Shown here: positions 23,766 through 34,066 of the stretch, piece by piece
How positions within the stretch are numbered: the stretch's first letter is position 1
Layout of the letters: each line of letters begins with the position of its first letter
From: Meconema thalassinum
Taxonomy: Eukaryota; Arthropoda; Insecta; Orthoptera; Tettigoniidae
Reading direction: 5' to 3'
Assembly (NCBI GenBank): GCA_946902985.2
Contig: OX336391.1
Span: 73,261,947 to 73,325,946, forward strand
Length of the DNA: 64,000 bases
The notes under the pieces: model-generated
The model's database searches: none
What the model saw: only the letters and a program-made list of their open reading frames with translations
What the model was told of the DNA's origin: nothing
Translations under genes and position numbers: made by a program

Positions 23766-25230
23766 CACACATCAAAAAAAGTTTTGCATCACCTCGGTTC
23801 CCAGATCTCCGGCATATAGACGTTGACTGTGTATATTGTATCCAAGATACAGTCCCTTTGACTGTTCATAGATGTCACTAAAACTACTCAAAGATGTAAA
23901 CAACCATGCATGAGCAGGGCCTATTAGACGGAGGGGGTACGACAGCCGATCAGTTCCAGTCATTCCACCAGGACGAAGGTACGCTGCTCATGTTGTCTGT
24001 AGTTCTACCATGCCTAGAAGGTCAATACCGCAGTTCGATCGCGTCCGCATTGTTACTTTGTGTCAAGAAGGGCTCTCAACAAGGGAAGTTTCCAGGCGTC
24101 TCAGAGTGAACCAAAGAGATGTTGTTCGGACATGGAGGAGGTACAGAGATACAGGAACTGTCGATGACAGGCCTCGCTCAGGCCGCCCAAGGGCTACTAC
24201 TGTAGTGGATGACCGCTACTTACGGATTGCCGCTCGGAGGAACCCTGACAGCAATGCCACCATGTTGAATAATGCGTTTCGTTCAGCCACAGGACGTCGT
24301 GTTTCAACTCAAACTGTGCGCAATAGGCTGCATGATGCGCAACTTCACTCCCGACGTCCATGGCGAGGTCCAGCTTTGCAACCCCGACACCATGCAGCGC
24401 GGTACAGATGGGCCCAACAACATGCTGAATGGACCCCACGGAATTGGCATCACGTTCTCTTCACCGATGAGTGTCGCATATGCCTTCAACCAGACAATCG
24501 TCGGAGACGTGTTTGGAGGCACCCTGGTCAGGCTGAACGTCTTAGACATACTGTCCAGCGAGTGCAGCAAGGTGGATGTTCCCTGATGTTTTGGGGTGGC
24601 ATTATGTGGGGCCGACGTACGCCACTGGTGGTCATGGAAGGCTCCGAAACGGCTTTACGATACCTGAATGACATCCTCCGACCCATAGTGCAACCATATC
24701 GGCAGAATATTGGAGAGGCATTTGTCTTCATGGACGACAATTCTCGACCTCATCGTGCACATCTTGTGAATGCGTTCCTTCAAGATAACGACATCGCTCG
24801 ACTACAGTGGCCAGCATGTTCGCCAGACATGAACCCTATCGAACATGCCTGGGATATGTTGAAAAGGGCTGTTTATGGACGTCTTGACCCACCAACCACT
24901 CTGAGAGATTTACGCCGAATTGTCGTTGAGGAGTGGGACAATTTGGACCAACAGTGTCTTGATGAACTTGTGGATAGTATGCCACGGCGAATACAGGCAT
25001 GCATCAATGCAAGAGGACGTGCTACTGGGTATTAGAGGTAGTGGTGTGTACTGCAATCTGGACCACAAATGCTGAAAGTCTAGCTGTATGATGGTACAAC
25101 ATGCAATGTGTGGGTCTCATGAGCAATAAAACGAGCTGAAATGTTGTTTGTGTTGATCTCTATTCCCTTTGTATTTAACGGTTCCGGAACTCTTGGAACC
25201 GAGGTGATGCAAAACTTTTTTTGATGTGTG
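23766..25230 (+). mobile_element. Complete Tc1-family DNA transposon
   Basis: A 1,465-bp element flanked by TA at 23764-23765 and 25231-25232. The first 36 bases (cacacatcaaaaaaagtttt... to ...cggttcc) are perfectly repeated in inverted orientation at the right end, followed by a less perfect extension. It contains one intact transposase gene (24010-25035). The insertion lies inside the 30-bp minisatellite, and the unit is restored exactly when the element and one TA are removed. Intact ends and gene indicate a recent insertion. Confidence 0.95.
24010..25035 (+). CDS. Tc1/mariner-type transposase (DD34E), intact
   Basis: A 341-residue protein, the normal length for Tc1 transposases, which cut and rejoin the element at its inverted repeats in the nucleus. 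The N-terminal ~110 residues form the paired-like helix-turn-helix DNA-binding region (LCQEGLSTREVSRRLRVN) with a GRPR AT-hook-like motif at about 58-61. The catalytic triad is complete: D153 (FTDECRI), D243 (FMDDNSRPH) and E278 (SPDMNPIEHAWD), with 34 residues between the second Asp and the Glu. The ATG at 24010 matches the usual start (MPRRS). No stop or frameshift is present. The gene is centred between the two inverted repeats, about 240 bp from the left end and 195 bp from the right end. The protein looks functional from sequence; activity is inferred. Confidence 0.95.
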   Translation: MPRRSIPQFDRVRIVTLCQEGLSTREVSRRLRVNQRDVVRTWRRYRDTGTVDDRPRSGRPRATTVVDDRYLRIAARRNPDSNATMLNNAFRSATGRRVSTQTVRNRLHDAQLHSRRPWRGPALQPRHHAARYRWAQQHAEWTPRNWHHVLFTDECRICLQPDNRRRRVWRHPGQAERLRHTVQRVQQGGCSLMFWGGIMWGRRTPLVVMEGSETALRYLNDILRPIVQPYRQNIGEAFVFMDDNSRPHRAHLVNAFLQDNDIARLQWPACSPDMNPIEHAWDMLKRAVYGRLDPPTTLRDLRRIVVEEWDNLDQQCLDELVDSMPRRIQACINARGRATGY

Positions 25231-25955
25231 TAGTATTGACTAGGAGGTTTAAATGTGTAATAGTATTGACTAGGAGGTTTAAATTGTGTAACAGTATTGA
25301 CTAAGGTTTAAATGTGTAACAGTATTGACTACGAGGTTTAAATGTGTAACAGTATTGACTAGGAGGTTTAAATTGTGTAACAGTACTGACTAGGCGGTTT
25401 AAATTGTGTAACAGTATTGACTAGGAGGTTTAAATGTGTAATAGTATTGACTAGGAGGTTTAAATGTGTAACAGTATTGACTAGGAGGTTTAAATTGTGT
25501 AACAGTATTGACTAGGAGGTTTAAATGTGTAACAGTATTGATTAGGAGGTTTAAATTGTGTAACAGTATTGACTAGGAGGTTTGAATGTGTAATAGTATT
25601 GACTAGGAGGTTTAAATGTGTAATAGTATTGACTAGGAGGTTTAAATTGTGTAATATTATTGACTAGGAGGTTTAAATTGTGTAATATTATTGACTAGGA
25701 GGTTTAAATGTGTAACAGTATTGACTAGGAGGTTTAAATGTGTAATAGTATTGACTAGGAGGTTTAAATGTGTAATAGTATTGACTAGGAGGTTTAAATG
25801 TGTAATAGTATTGACTAGGAGGTTTAAATGTGAAATAGTATTGACTAGGATCTTTAAATGTGAAATAGTATTGATTAGAAAGTTTAAATGTGAAATAGTA
25901 TTGATTAATAGATTTAAATGTGTAACAGTATTGATTAATAGATTTAAAAGTGTAA
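25231..25955. repeat. 30-bp minisatellite array, middle part
   Basis: About 24 units continue from the Tc1 insertion to the Helitron 3' end at 25956. Several units carry a 1-bp insertion (aaattgtgtaa instead of aaatgtgtaa), giving 31-bp units. Divergence rises again over the last five units. Confidence 0.95.
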
Positions 25956-26469
25956 CTAGTTGTAACCCGTCAAAACATGACGGTCAATAGAAAAATATTT
26001 ACTGAAGAATTTTCCTATATACTGTACATTCTTTGTACCATTATTTGTTGTCTCTACTGAAGCTATAAGAGCGTCAAAAGATTGCATTCTCAACATTGCA
26101 AAATACTGCTCTGGCCATGACTGAAAAATTCATGAGGCAAACTGAGACCTATACGTACCAGAGTTTCCCATTGAGCTTTATTGATTGCGATAAAGTATGC
26201 CAAACGAATTGGAAAATATTGCCTCTTAAAAGAAAATGATAGTGTTTTATCGGATAATGTTAAATCAAGTCGAATGATTAGACCTCTCTGCCTAATTTAA
26301 ACAGCACTTATTATTTCCAAATCCAAGCAATATGGCTGCATGTAGGAGCCCATTGGGAAACGTTCAGAATTCTCAGCAACATAATTATGGATCAAGCGTT
26401 TGGAGTATGTGGAGGCAAGTCATTTAGTTCCAAGGAATTCAAGAGCTCTGAGGAGGCTAATACAACTGG

Positions 26470-26799
26470 TCACAAACCGTCGCTTCTAATTTTGGAATAT
26501 AACGAAGAAATGCGATGATGTGCAATTCCATACATTTTAAAACAATGTGGACAGTTTGCATGTGGCACAGTAACATTAGCACCAAATGAAACTAAGGACT
26601 TAGCATTGTACTGCCGATTATTCTCTCTGAAATTCCTTGAGATATCATCTCCTGTGAAAAATGATTGTTGCAGCCTGTCAAATATTTTATATTTAGTCAG
26701 ATAAATTTTACCATTACAACAACAAACGTCAAAGTAACCAAGTGTAGATTTCTCGCAAGAGAAATACAGTGAAGAACAATGTTTACATTGGATTGTCAA
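26470..26799 (-). pseudogene. Helitron Rep/helicase N-terminal region, fragment
   Basis: A ~110-residue minus-strand frame resembles the conserved N-terminal region of Helitron Rep-helicase proteins: CKHCSSLYFSCE, a Cys-rich DVCCCNGKIYL, then GDDISRNFRENNRQYNAKS, and near the end FKMYGIAHHRISSLYS, where family members have a phenylalanine/isoleucine-Gly...His motif. The frame stops after this region. The HUH nuclease and the PIF1-type helicase parts are missing, so the element could not transpose by itself. Its orientation agrees with the terminal motifs of the enclosing Helitron, which supports both calls. A Cys-rich host protein is the alternative, but the motif order fits Helitrons better. 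Confidence 0.75.
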
Positions 26800-27240
26800 G
26801 GACCCAACACCGTAACGGCATAGTATAGTATCTGTAGTCTAAACAAATAATCAATAAACAATGATATTAACTTATACAATGAAGTTCAGAAACGTCCATT
26901 CTCAAGTTGGTTGCTGATGAGAATGCGGTAACACTGATCGCCAATAATAAAATCCTCGCAATGTTTGCAATTTGCCTGCAAACGTAACTCAGGATGACGA
27001 TCATCATTTTGAAATAAAAAGAATGAAACTGCTCTAAATAATCAATTTCCATCACCTGTTGAAGGTACAATACTTTCCATTTTCATGACAGTAAATTATG
27101 CAAGGGAGCATAGAATCCCTTCGCCAACTACTAGAATGAGCATAGACTCACTTCGCCAGCCACCGTAATGGAGGGAGTATTAGAATTACATGTTCAGTGC
27201 TTGTCAAAGATCGTATTAACACAGGGAAGCCCACTCTTAA

Positions 27241-27640
27241 GGCTACATTCTGAGCTATCACCCTGGATTCCAGGTTCGATCCCTGCTCTGCCAAGAAATT
27301 GAATTCTGGTCTGAGGGCTGGAATGGGGCGCACTCTTGAGGCAAAACTTAGAAGAGCAAAGTTTGATTCCCATCTCAACAATCTTGGATGTAGTTTTCCG
27401 TGGTTTGCCACTTCCACTCCAGGCAAATACCTGGATAGTTCCTAACTTAAAGCGTCGGTCGTCAACTCCCCATTCCCCACATTAATTACAAATGCACACA
27501 TCGACATAGCCATCACATTCACACAGGTTTTTCAGATAAAATTTTACACACACCAAAGTAGACGGAGCTGAGTGACCACGATGTCTGAGTCCATCAAATG
27601 AATTATGTTCGCCAATTTTCTCTCATGGCGAAACCGATTG
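27241..27640 (+). repeat. tRNA-derived SINE inside the outer Helitron
   Basis: The head carries a B-box-like aggttcgatccctgctctgc near 27270. The body includes gtctgagggctggaatgggg and the conserved gttttccgtggtttgccact, shared with 29020-29400 and partly with 32053-32362. The right part has the phrase 'catagccatcacattcacac' also seen at 5730. Edges are approximate. Confidence 0.7.
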
Positions 27641-28269
27641 ATTAATAATTATTTAATAATTTAAAAGTATATGGCAACGTAAATCATGGAGAATTCCTTA
27701 CCTTCCCGGGAATAATAAAAGTAACATATGTTTAGACAATGTAATTCTAATTGCAAGAAAGAATAATTACATGTCCAAGGTGGGAATCAAACTCCTTCGA
27801 CGATGCATAATCAATTTCGTTGTCCACAATGTTAGCCGCTGAACCACCCAGACAAAGGAATTCGAGAGCAATATTAAGTGACGTAAACAATAAACCCACT
27901 CAACTGCCAGTTAAAGTTCTTCAATATTTCCCTTATTTCATGATTTTACTCCAGTATATATCGGGAAAAAACATATGCGATATTTCCCTTTTTAATTCTC
28001 AGAAACAAAGATCACACTACAATACGGTGGATATTTTATCCGCCATTTCTTTCGTGAAGAAACAGCATTGTGCGCACGCACAATTGCCACATATATAACA
28101 TTTTTTTAATACATTTATAAAATATGCCGTAACATATATTTTCCTTTTAAAAACACACTACAAATCTAGGGACCAACGGTTTTCGTAAGAATGCTTTACG
28201 AAGCCAATTTGTTAAGCAGTTATCTCCATCTCACAGTAACAAAAATCATCTTAGTGTTTTAAATATATA
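27641..28269 (-). repeat. Helitron 5'-region module with tRNA-like core
   Basis: A ~600-bp module ending (plus strand) in cttagtgttttaaatatata. Homologous modules lie at 29425-29864, 29865-30465 and 30466-31067. Near 27815-27860 the minus strand reads like the A and B boxes of a tRNA (gtggttcagcggctaac and gtttgattcccacc), and comparable sequence occurs in the other modules and at 28950-29015. This may be an old tRNA-derived sequence captured in the Helitron. Confidence 0.6.
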
Positions 28270-28372
28270 CTAGTTGAAACCCGTCAAAACATGACGGCCA
28301 ATGGGAAAATATTTACTGAGGAATTCTTTGTACGATTACTTTTAGGCACTGATGAAACTTTAAAGGCGTCGA

Positions 28373-28835
28373 AAGATTGCACTCTCGACGTTGCAACATA
28401 CTGCTGGCCATGACTGAAAACGTGATTAGGTAAATATTGAGACCTATACGTTCCAGAGTTTCGCCTTGAGTATTGATTGTGATAAAGTATGCCAAGCGAA
28501 TTGGAAAATGTTGCTTCTTAAAAGAAAATGGTAATGTTTTTTCGGATGGTGTTAAATCAAGTCGAAGGATTAGGCCTCTCTGCCTAATTTTAACTGCACT
28601 TATTATTTCCAAATCCAAACAATATGGTTGCATTTAGAAGCCCTTGGGAAACTTTCAGATTTCTTAAGGAGCACAACTATGAGTCAAGCGTTTGGACTAT
28701 GTGGAGGCATATAATTTAATTCCAAGAAATTCAAGAACCACGCAGGAAACTGATATAAACGTATAGGTATCAATTTTCCTCATCACGTTTTCAGTCATGG
28801 CCAGCGGTATGTTGCAATGTCGAGAGTGCAATCTT
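28373..28835. repeat. Long inverted repeat near the Helitron 3' end
   Basis: The left arm 28373-28450 (aagattgcactctcgacg...) is repeated in inverted orientation at 28760-28835 with only a few mismatches and small indels. The loop is about 310 bp. The corresponding stretch in the outer Helitron shows only the left arm (about 26078-26155), so the right arm is a later inverted duplication. Confidence 0.8.
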
Positions 28836-29019
28836 TCATCTTCAGTATGTAATCTGTTAATGCTCGTGTATTTTTTGAACTAAGCTACTGGATAGAAGGT
28901 TAATGACACCAACAGCAAGAAAGAATAATTGGGAAATAACAATTCATATCGGAGGTGGGATTCGAACTCTCTAGATAATGCATAATGAAATTCGCAGACT
29001 CTTAACGCTGGCCCTGAGC

Positions 29020-29400
29020 CCAGGATTACGGGCTCAATCCCTGCTCTGCCAAGAAATTTAATTCTGGTCTGAGGGCTGGAACGGAGCGCACTCTTGTGGC
29101 AAAATCAAGAATAACAAGGTTCGATTCCCACCTCAGTAATCTTGGATGTGGTTTTCCGTGGTTTCCCATTTCCACTCCAGGCAAATACCGGGATAGTTCC
29201 TAACTTAAAGTCTCGATCGTCAACTCCCCATTCCCCACCTCAATTACAAATGCACACATCAATATAGCCATCACAATAACACAGGTTATCAGAGAACATT
29301 TTACACACAAACACCAACGTTGACGGGGCTGAGTAACCACGATGTCCGAGTTCATCAAATGAATTATGTTCGCCAATTCTCTCATGGCGGAAGCGATTAC
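29020..29400 (+). repeat. tRNA-derived SINE inside the inner Helitron
   Basis: Closely similar to 27241-27640, with gctcaatccctgctctgcc at the B box, gtctgagggctggaacgg and gttttccgtggtttcccatt. It interrupts the tRNA-like core of the Helitron module, which breaks off near 29015 and occurs complete at 29535-29615. Edges are approximate. Confidence 0.7.
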
Positions 29401-31067
29401 GGCCATTTTAATTTAATAATTGAAAAGTATATGGCAACGTAAATCGTGGGGAATTCCTTACTTAACGGGAATAATATAAGTAGAATATGTTTAGACAATG
29501 CGACGCCAACAGCAAGAAATTAAAATTCATGTCGGAGGCGGGATTCGAACTCTCTAGATAATGCATAATGAATTTTCCAGACTCAGAACGCTGGCCCTGA
29601 GCCACCTAGACAATGAGAAATGCGAGCAATATTACGGTACTTAAACAAACATACACACTCAACTGACTGTTGAAGTTATTCAATACCTCCCTTATCTTAT
29701 AATTCTATTTCAATGTACATTGTGGAAACATCATAAACAATATTCCGGACCCTTGTTAATTCTCATAAACAAAGATCTCAGTAAGAAGCGGTGAGATGCA
29801 CCATTTCGCTCGTATAAATAGAGCCATTGTGCGCAAGCGCGGGAACTACAAATTTTTCTTTATGAAGGAGAATTCGTTACATTAGGGGAATTTTAAAAGT
29901 TAAGTATGATTTGGCTACGTAATACCAATTGCAAGACATGAGATTACGGAAATTTAAAAAAACTGTCGGAGGTGGGAATCGAACCATCTACATTTCACGA
30001 TGCATAAATTACATCTCCGGAACTCTGTCACTGAGCCACCGAAGCACTTAATTTCTTACGCAATATTATGTTATGTAAACAATTATACACATTCAACAGT
30101 CAGTGTAAGTTCTTCTACATTTCCCGTCTATTATAATTCCTTTGTACTATATATCGTGGAAACATCATAATCAATATTCCTCTCCCTTATATTTCTTATA
30201 ATAATAACTATTACATTAAAACGCGGTGGCCATCCGCCATGTCTGTCATTAACCAAGGTGATTCTGCGCATGCGCTTGAGCCAATAATTTTGCAGTTTTG
30301 TTTATACATTTAAAAATATATGGTTACATATTTGTTTATTTTAAAGACACTCTGCAAAAATACAGGCCAAGGGCTTTCGTCAGAGTGCATTACGAAGTCA
30401 ATCGGTTCAGCCGTTCTGTCAATCTCGCCGTAACAAAAATCAGCTTACTGTTTTAAATATATAGATGGCAACGGAGAGTTCGTTACTTTACGGGAATGAT
30501 AAAAGTAAAATATGTGTCGACAATGTAATACCAATCGTAAGAAGGAAGAAAACGGAAATAAAAAAACATATCCGAGGTGGGAATCAAACCCTCTTGACGA
30601 TGCATAATACAAGTTTCAGGACTGTAACTATAGCCCATTGGCCATCCAGGCAATCATGCGTCACTGCAATATTAAGCTACCTAACCAGTATACACTCTCA
30701 ACCTGCAGTTTAAGTCCTTCAATACTTGGCTTATTTAATATAATTATATTCCAATGCATATTGTAAAAACATAATTATCATTATTGAAGACCCTTTCTAA
30801 TCCTCATAAACAAAGATCTCAGTTACACGCGGCCGGAAACGCCATTTGCCTTGTTGAGAAAGGCCATTGTGCGAATGCGCGGGAGTGTCAAACATTACAT
30901 ATTTCTTTAATAATTTAAAATATACCGTGGCATATATTTTCCTTTTAAAGAAATTCTGCAAATCTGCAGGCCAAGAGCTTTCGTTAGAATGCCTTACGAA
31001 GCAAATCGGTTAAGTCACTTTCACAATCTCGTGGGAACAAAACACCTTAGTGTTTTAAATATAAGGA

Positions 31068-32052
31068 TCGTATTCACTATGATGTTTAAATGTGCAATAG
31101 TATTGATTAGGAGGTTTAAATGTTTAACAGTAATGACTAAGAGGTATAAATGTGTAATAGTATAGACTAGGATGTTTAAATGTGCAATAGTATTGACTAG
31201 GAGGTTTAAATGTGCAATAGTATTAACTAGGAGGTTTAAATGTTTAACAGTATTGACTAAGAGGTATAAATGTGTAATAGTATTGACTAGGAGGTTTAAA
31301 TGTTTAACAGTATTGACTAGGAGGTATAAATGTGTAATAGTATAGACTAGGATGTTTAAATGTGCAATAGTATTGACTAGGATGTTTAAATGTGCAATAG
31401 TATTGACTAGGAGATTTAAATGTGTGATAATGTTGACTAGGAGATTTAAATGTGCAATAGTATTGACTAGGATGTTTATATGTGTAATAGTATAGACTAG
31501 GATGTTTATATGTGTAATAGTATTGACTAGGATGTTTAAATGTGCAATAGTATTGACTAGGATGTTTATATGAGTAATAGTATAGACTAGGATGTTTAAA
31601 TGTGCAATAGTATTGACTAGGATGTTTAAATGTGCAATAGTATTGACTAGGATGTTTAATTGTGTAATAGTATAGACTAGGATGTTTAAATGTGCAATAG
31701 TATTGACTAGGATGTTTAAATGTGCAATAGTATTGACTAGGAGATTTAAATGTGTGATAATGTTGACTAGGAGATTTAAATGTGCAATAGTATTGACTAG
31801 GATGTTTATATGTGTAATAGTATAGACTAGGATGTTTATATGTGTAATAGTATTGACTAGGATGTTTAAATGTGCAATAGTATTGACTAGGATGTTTATA
31901 TGTGTAATAGTATAGACTAGGATGTTTAAATGTGTAATAGTATAGACTAGGATGTTTAAATGTGTAATAGTATTGACTAGGATGTTTAAATGTGTAATAG
32001 TATTGACTAGGAGGTTTATATGTGTAATAATGTTGACTAGGAGATATAAATG
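31068..32052. repeat. 30-bp minisatellite array, right part
   Basis: About 33 units, with gaggatgtttaaatgtgcaa as the commonest version. A higher-order block recurs: the stretch starting at 31381 is repeated almost exactly from 31681, a 300-bp (ten-unit) period. The array is interrupted by a SINE at 32053. The 423-residue minus-strand open frame across it is an artefact of the 30-bp period. Confidence 0.95.
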
Positions 32053-32362
32053 CCGGCCCCGTGGTGTTGGGGTAGCGCGCCTGCCTCTCACCCAGAGGCC
32101 CGGGGTTCGATCCCCGGCTCCGCCAGGGATTTTAAAACTGACGTGAGGGTTGGAACGGGGTGCACTCAGCCTCGTGAGGAAAATTGAGTAGCTGTCTGAC
32201 AGTGAGACAGTGCCCCGGTCACGAAAACCAAGATTATCGGCCGAGGGGACCCGACGCGCTGACCACGCGTCACCCCAAAATCTGCAGGCCAATTGGCTGG
32301 GCAGCGGTCGCTTGGTAGGCCTAGGCCCTTCAAGGGCTGTAGTGCCACGGGGTTAGTTAGTT
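32053..32362 (+). repeat. tRNA-derived SINE with target-site duplication
   Basis: A 310-bp SINE. The first ~75 bases resemble a tRNA of the Glu type: the loop ctctcac carries a CTC triplet at the anticodon position and ggggttcgatccccgg is an excellent B box with T-arm. The A-box part is shortened, so a working tRNA is unlikely. The body shares ctgacgtgagggttggaacg with related SINEs. The tail is gttagttagtt. The flanks 32039-32052 (aggagatataaatg) and 32363-32376 (aggagatattaatg) are a 14-bp target-site duplication with one mismatch. Confidence 0.9.
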
Positions 32363-32500
32363 AGGAGATATTAATGTGCAATAGTGTTGACTAGGAGGTT
32401 TAAATGTTTGACACTATCGTCTAGGGGGTTTAAATGTCTAACAGTATTGACTGGGATGTTTAAATGTGCAATAGTATTGATTAGGAGGTTTAAAATACAT
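32363..32500. repeat. 30-bp minisatellite array, last diverged units
   Basis: Four to five degenerate units (for example taacagtattgactggg) end the array near 32500. Confidence 0.85.
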
Positions 32501-34066
32501 ATTTTGACATTTCTAAGCTAATACTGGACCTCAATCTGTAAAACAATATGGTTATTAGAATATCGAGAGTCACACCAAAGAAACCATTACTTCACTGACT
32601 AAACCCTTCCACTAGTAGGGAAGAGATATGTCTCCAAAAATCAGGTGTTAATACAAAACGGAAAGAAAATAAATTCAGATCACTATCGGAATATTAATGT
32701 ACATTCTTTGTGCCCAAAACCCCAGCTTAGAAATGGGTGGCCCGGCTCATCACCGCGACCCGCTCTCGATTGGTTTTCTCCCTATTCGTTGCCTTTCATG
32801 CTGGGTCATCTAGTTAGCTACACCACCGTGTGGTACGATGTCCCTGTTCGATGCCGTCTTGTTGATGGTCTTACTCTGGTAATCCAGTTTAATCAGCCAT
32901 TTATGTTCGGCGCCATCTTGTTGTGTCCGATACCCCAGCTTAGAATTGGGTACAACTTTGAAATAAGAAAACCTCGACCGATTAAAATAAATTCGGTTTA
33001 AACGAAGAGTATATAAATGATCCGGGAGGACGAGATCAAGGTAATCCCAGGGGAGGGGATGGGATGGTAAATGGGATAGGGTTCATGAGTTTATAAACCT
33101 GAAGTTATTTCAATAATCGTCAAGTGTCAATTTGAATTTTATTAAAGGTTCCGCATGTAAAATAAAACATTCTTCATTAATTCTCGATGCACAGATTACA
33201 TAATACAAAATTATATGATGCTCCTGTCCTTGTACATAAAGATAATCGAATTTAAAACTTGAAGTGCAAATAAAAATCAAAGTTACATTTCAAAAACTAC
33301 TATAAATCGGGACAAAATCTCTATGCGTCCTAACTTTAGAGATACCGCAACCAAAACATACGGAAATCCACTCGATCCCTACAATTTTAATTAAGGTTAA
33401 ATCATATTTCATTTCACTCATCTCTTATTATAGAGTCCATTTGTGAGATGATTACTATTAAACAAAAAGAAAGTAAAAATATCTGCTGCACTGGATTTCC
33501 TTCTAATTAAACGCACTCTATTTAAATTATGGATGAACACTCTTATCACAATTATATACATTCGTATTTGCACGTTGCTTACGCTTGCTTTGACTTACTA
33601 CAATTAATTTTTCAATAATTTCTCAATTATTCATCACAGTCAAATTTGGCTTCTTTATTTGATCAAGTTATTTGAGTTTAAATTCATTGTATTCTGGTTT
33701 AATTTTACAATATTCTTTGTACTCGTTGATGTAACACTCCATTCTAATGCTTTCATTTTCATCAGATGTTATAATTAACGTTGGATTTTGCATCACTTAA
33801 ACTCTAGTACCCATTAACATATGCCTTTGTTCTAACTAAATATATTATTCATTTCTAGATTAAACACCATCATTTTCCATGATTAACTTTAGTACAAATT
33901 AACTTCTTACAACCTTTTATTTTGCGTGGATTCATAAGCGTATTTCAACCATCAGTTACCATTTACTTCAACAACCCAACTTTACTTTAATTGGATGCAA
34001 CACTTAGCATTTGTAAGATTGCATAGATCGAACCTTCATTATACATCATCATAATTCACTTTTAAT
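32501..34066. other. AT-rich sequence, nothing recognised
   Basis: No coding motif is found. The phrase about 'ccccagcttagaaatgggt' near 32720 recurs with one change near 32935, flanking a 215-bp GC-richer piece. The rest is AT-rich and unique within this window. Confidence 0.4.

Larger units (their letters stand above)
28270..30465 (-). mobile_element. Inner Helitron, 2.2 kb, nested in a relative
   Basis: On the minus strand it starts A|TCTATATATTTAAAAC at 30465 and ends at 28270 with the hairpin CCGTCA / TGACGG and CTAG followed by T. The plus-strand flanks are A (28269) and T (30466). Its 3' region (28270-28755) is homologous to 25956-26470 of the outer element, and its 5' modules match those of the outer element, so both belong to one family. 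It contains a SINE and no Rep/helicase sequence, so it is non-autonomous. Confidence 0.8.
25956..31067 (-). mobile_element. Outer Helitron, 5.1 kb, carrying a nested Helitron
   Basis: On the minus strand the element begins A|TCCTTATATTTAAAAC at 31067 and ends with a hairpin (CCGTCA / TGACGG) seven bases before CTAG, followed by T, at 25956. TC at the 5' end, hairpin plus CTRR at the 3' end, and insertion between A and T are the three marks of Helitrons. Joining the flanks (plus strand ...gtgtaa and tcgtattcac...) rebuilds a 30-bp minisatellite unit, which confirms the boundaries. It holds a Rep/helicase N-terminal fragment (26470-26799), a SINE (27241-27640), two tandem copies of the ~600-bp 5' region (27641-28269 and 30466-31067) and the nested Helitron 28270-30465. 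Confidence 0.8.

Noticed and set aside
23270..25955. CRISPR-like array of 30-bp repeats
   Set aside because: Units are adjacent without spacers, vary gradually, and the context is eukaryotic transposons. It is a minisatellite.
28240..28290. Head-to-tail tandem Helitrons made by one rolling-circle read-through
   Set aside because: The 5' flank T at 30466 and 3' flank A at 28269 rejoin to give continuous outer-element sequence, so insertion of one Helitron into another explains the layout better. Tandem origin is not fully excluded.
32053..32130. A functional tRNA-Glu gene
   Set aside because: The B box and T-arm are good, but the D-arm/A-box part is irregular and the sequence continues into a SINE body with a target-site duplication.
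31021..32292. A 423-codon open frame on the minus strand
   Set aside because: It reads through the 30-bp minisatellite, Helitron edge and SINE. The period is a multiple of three, so frames stay open by chance. The protein would be a decapeptide repeat with no domain.
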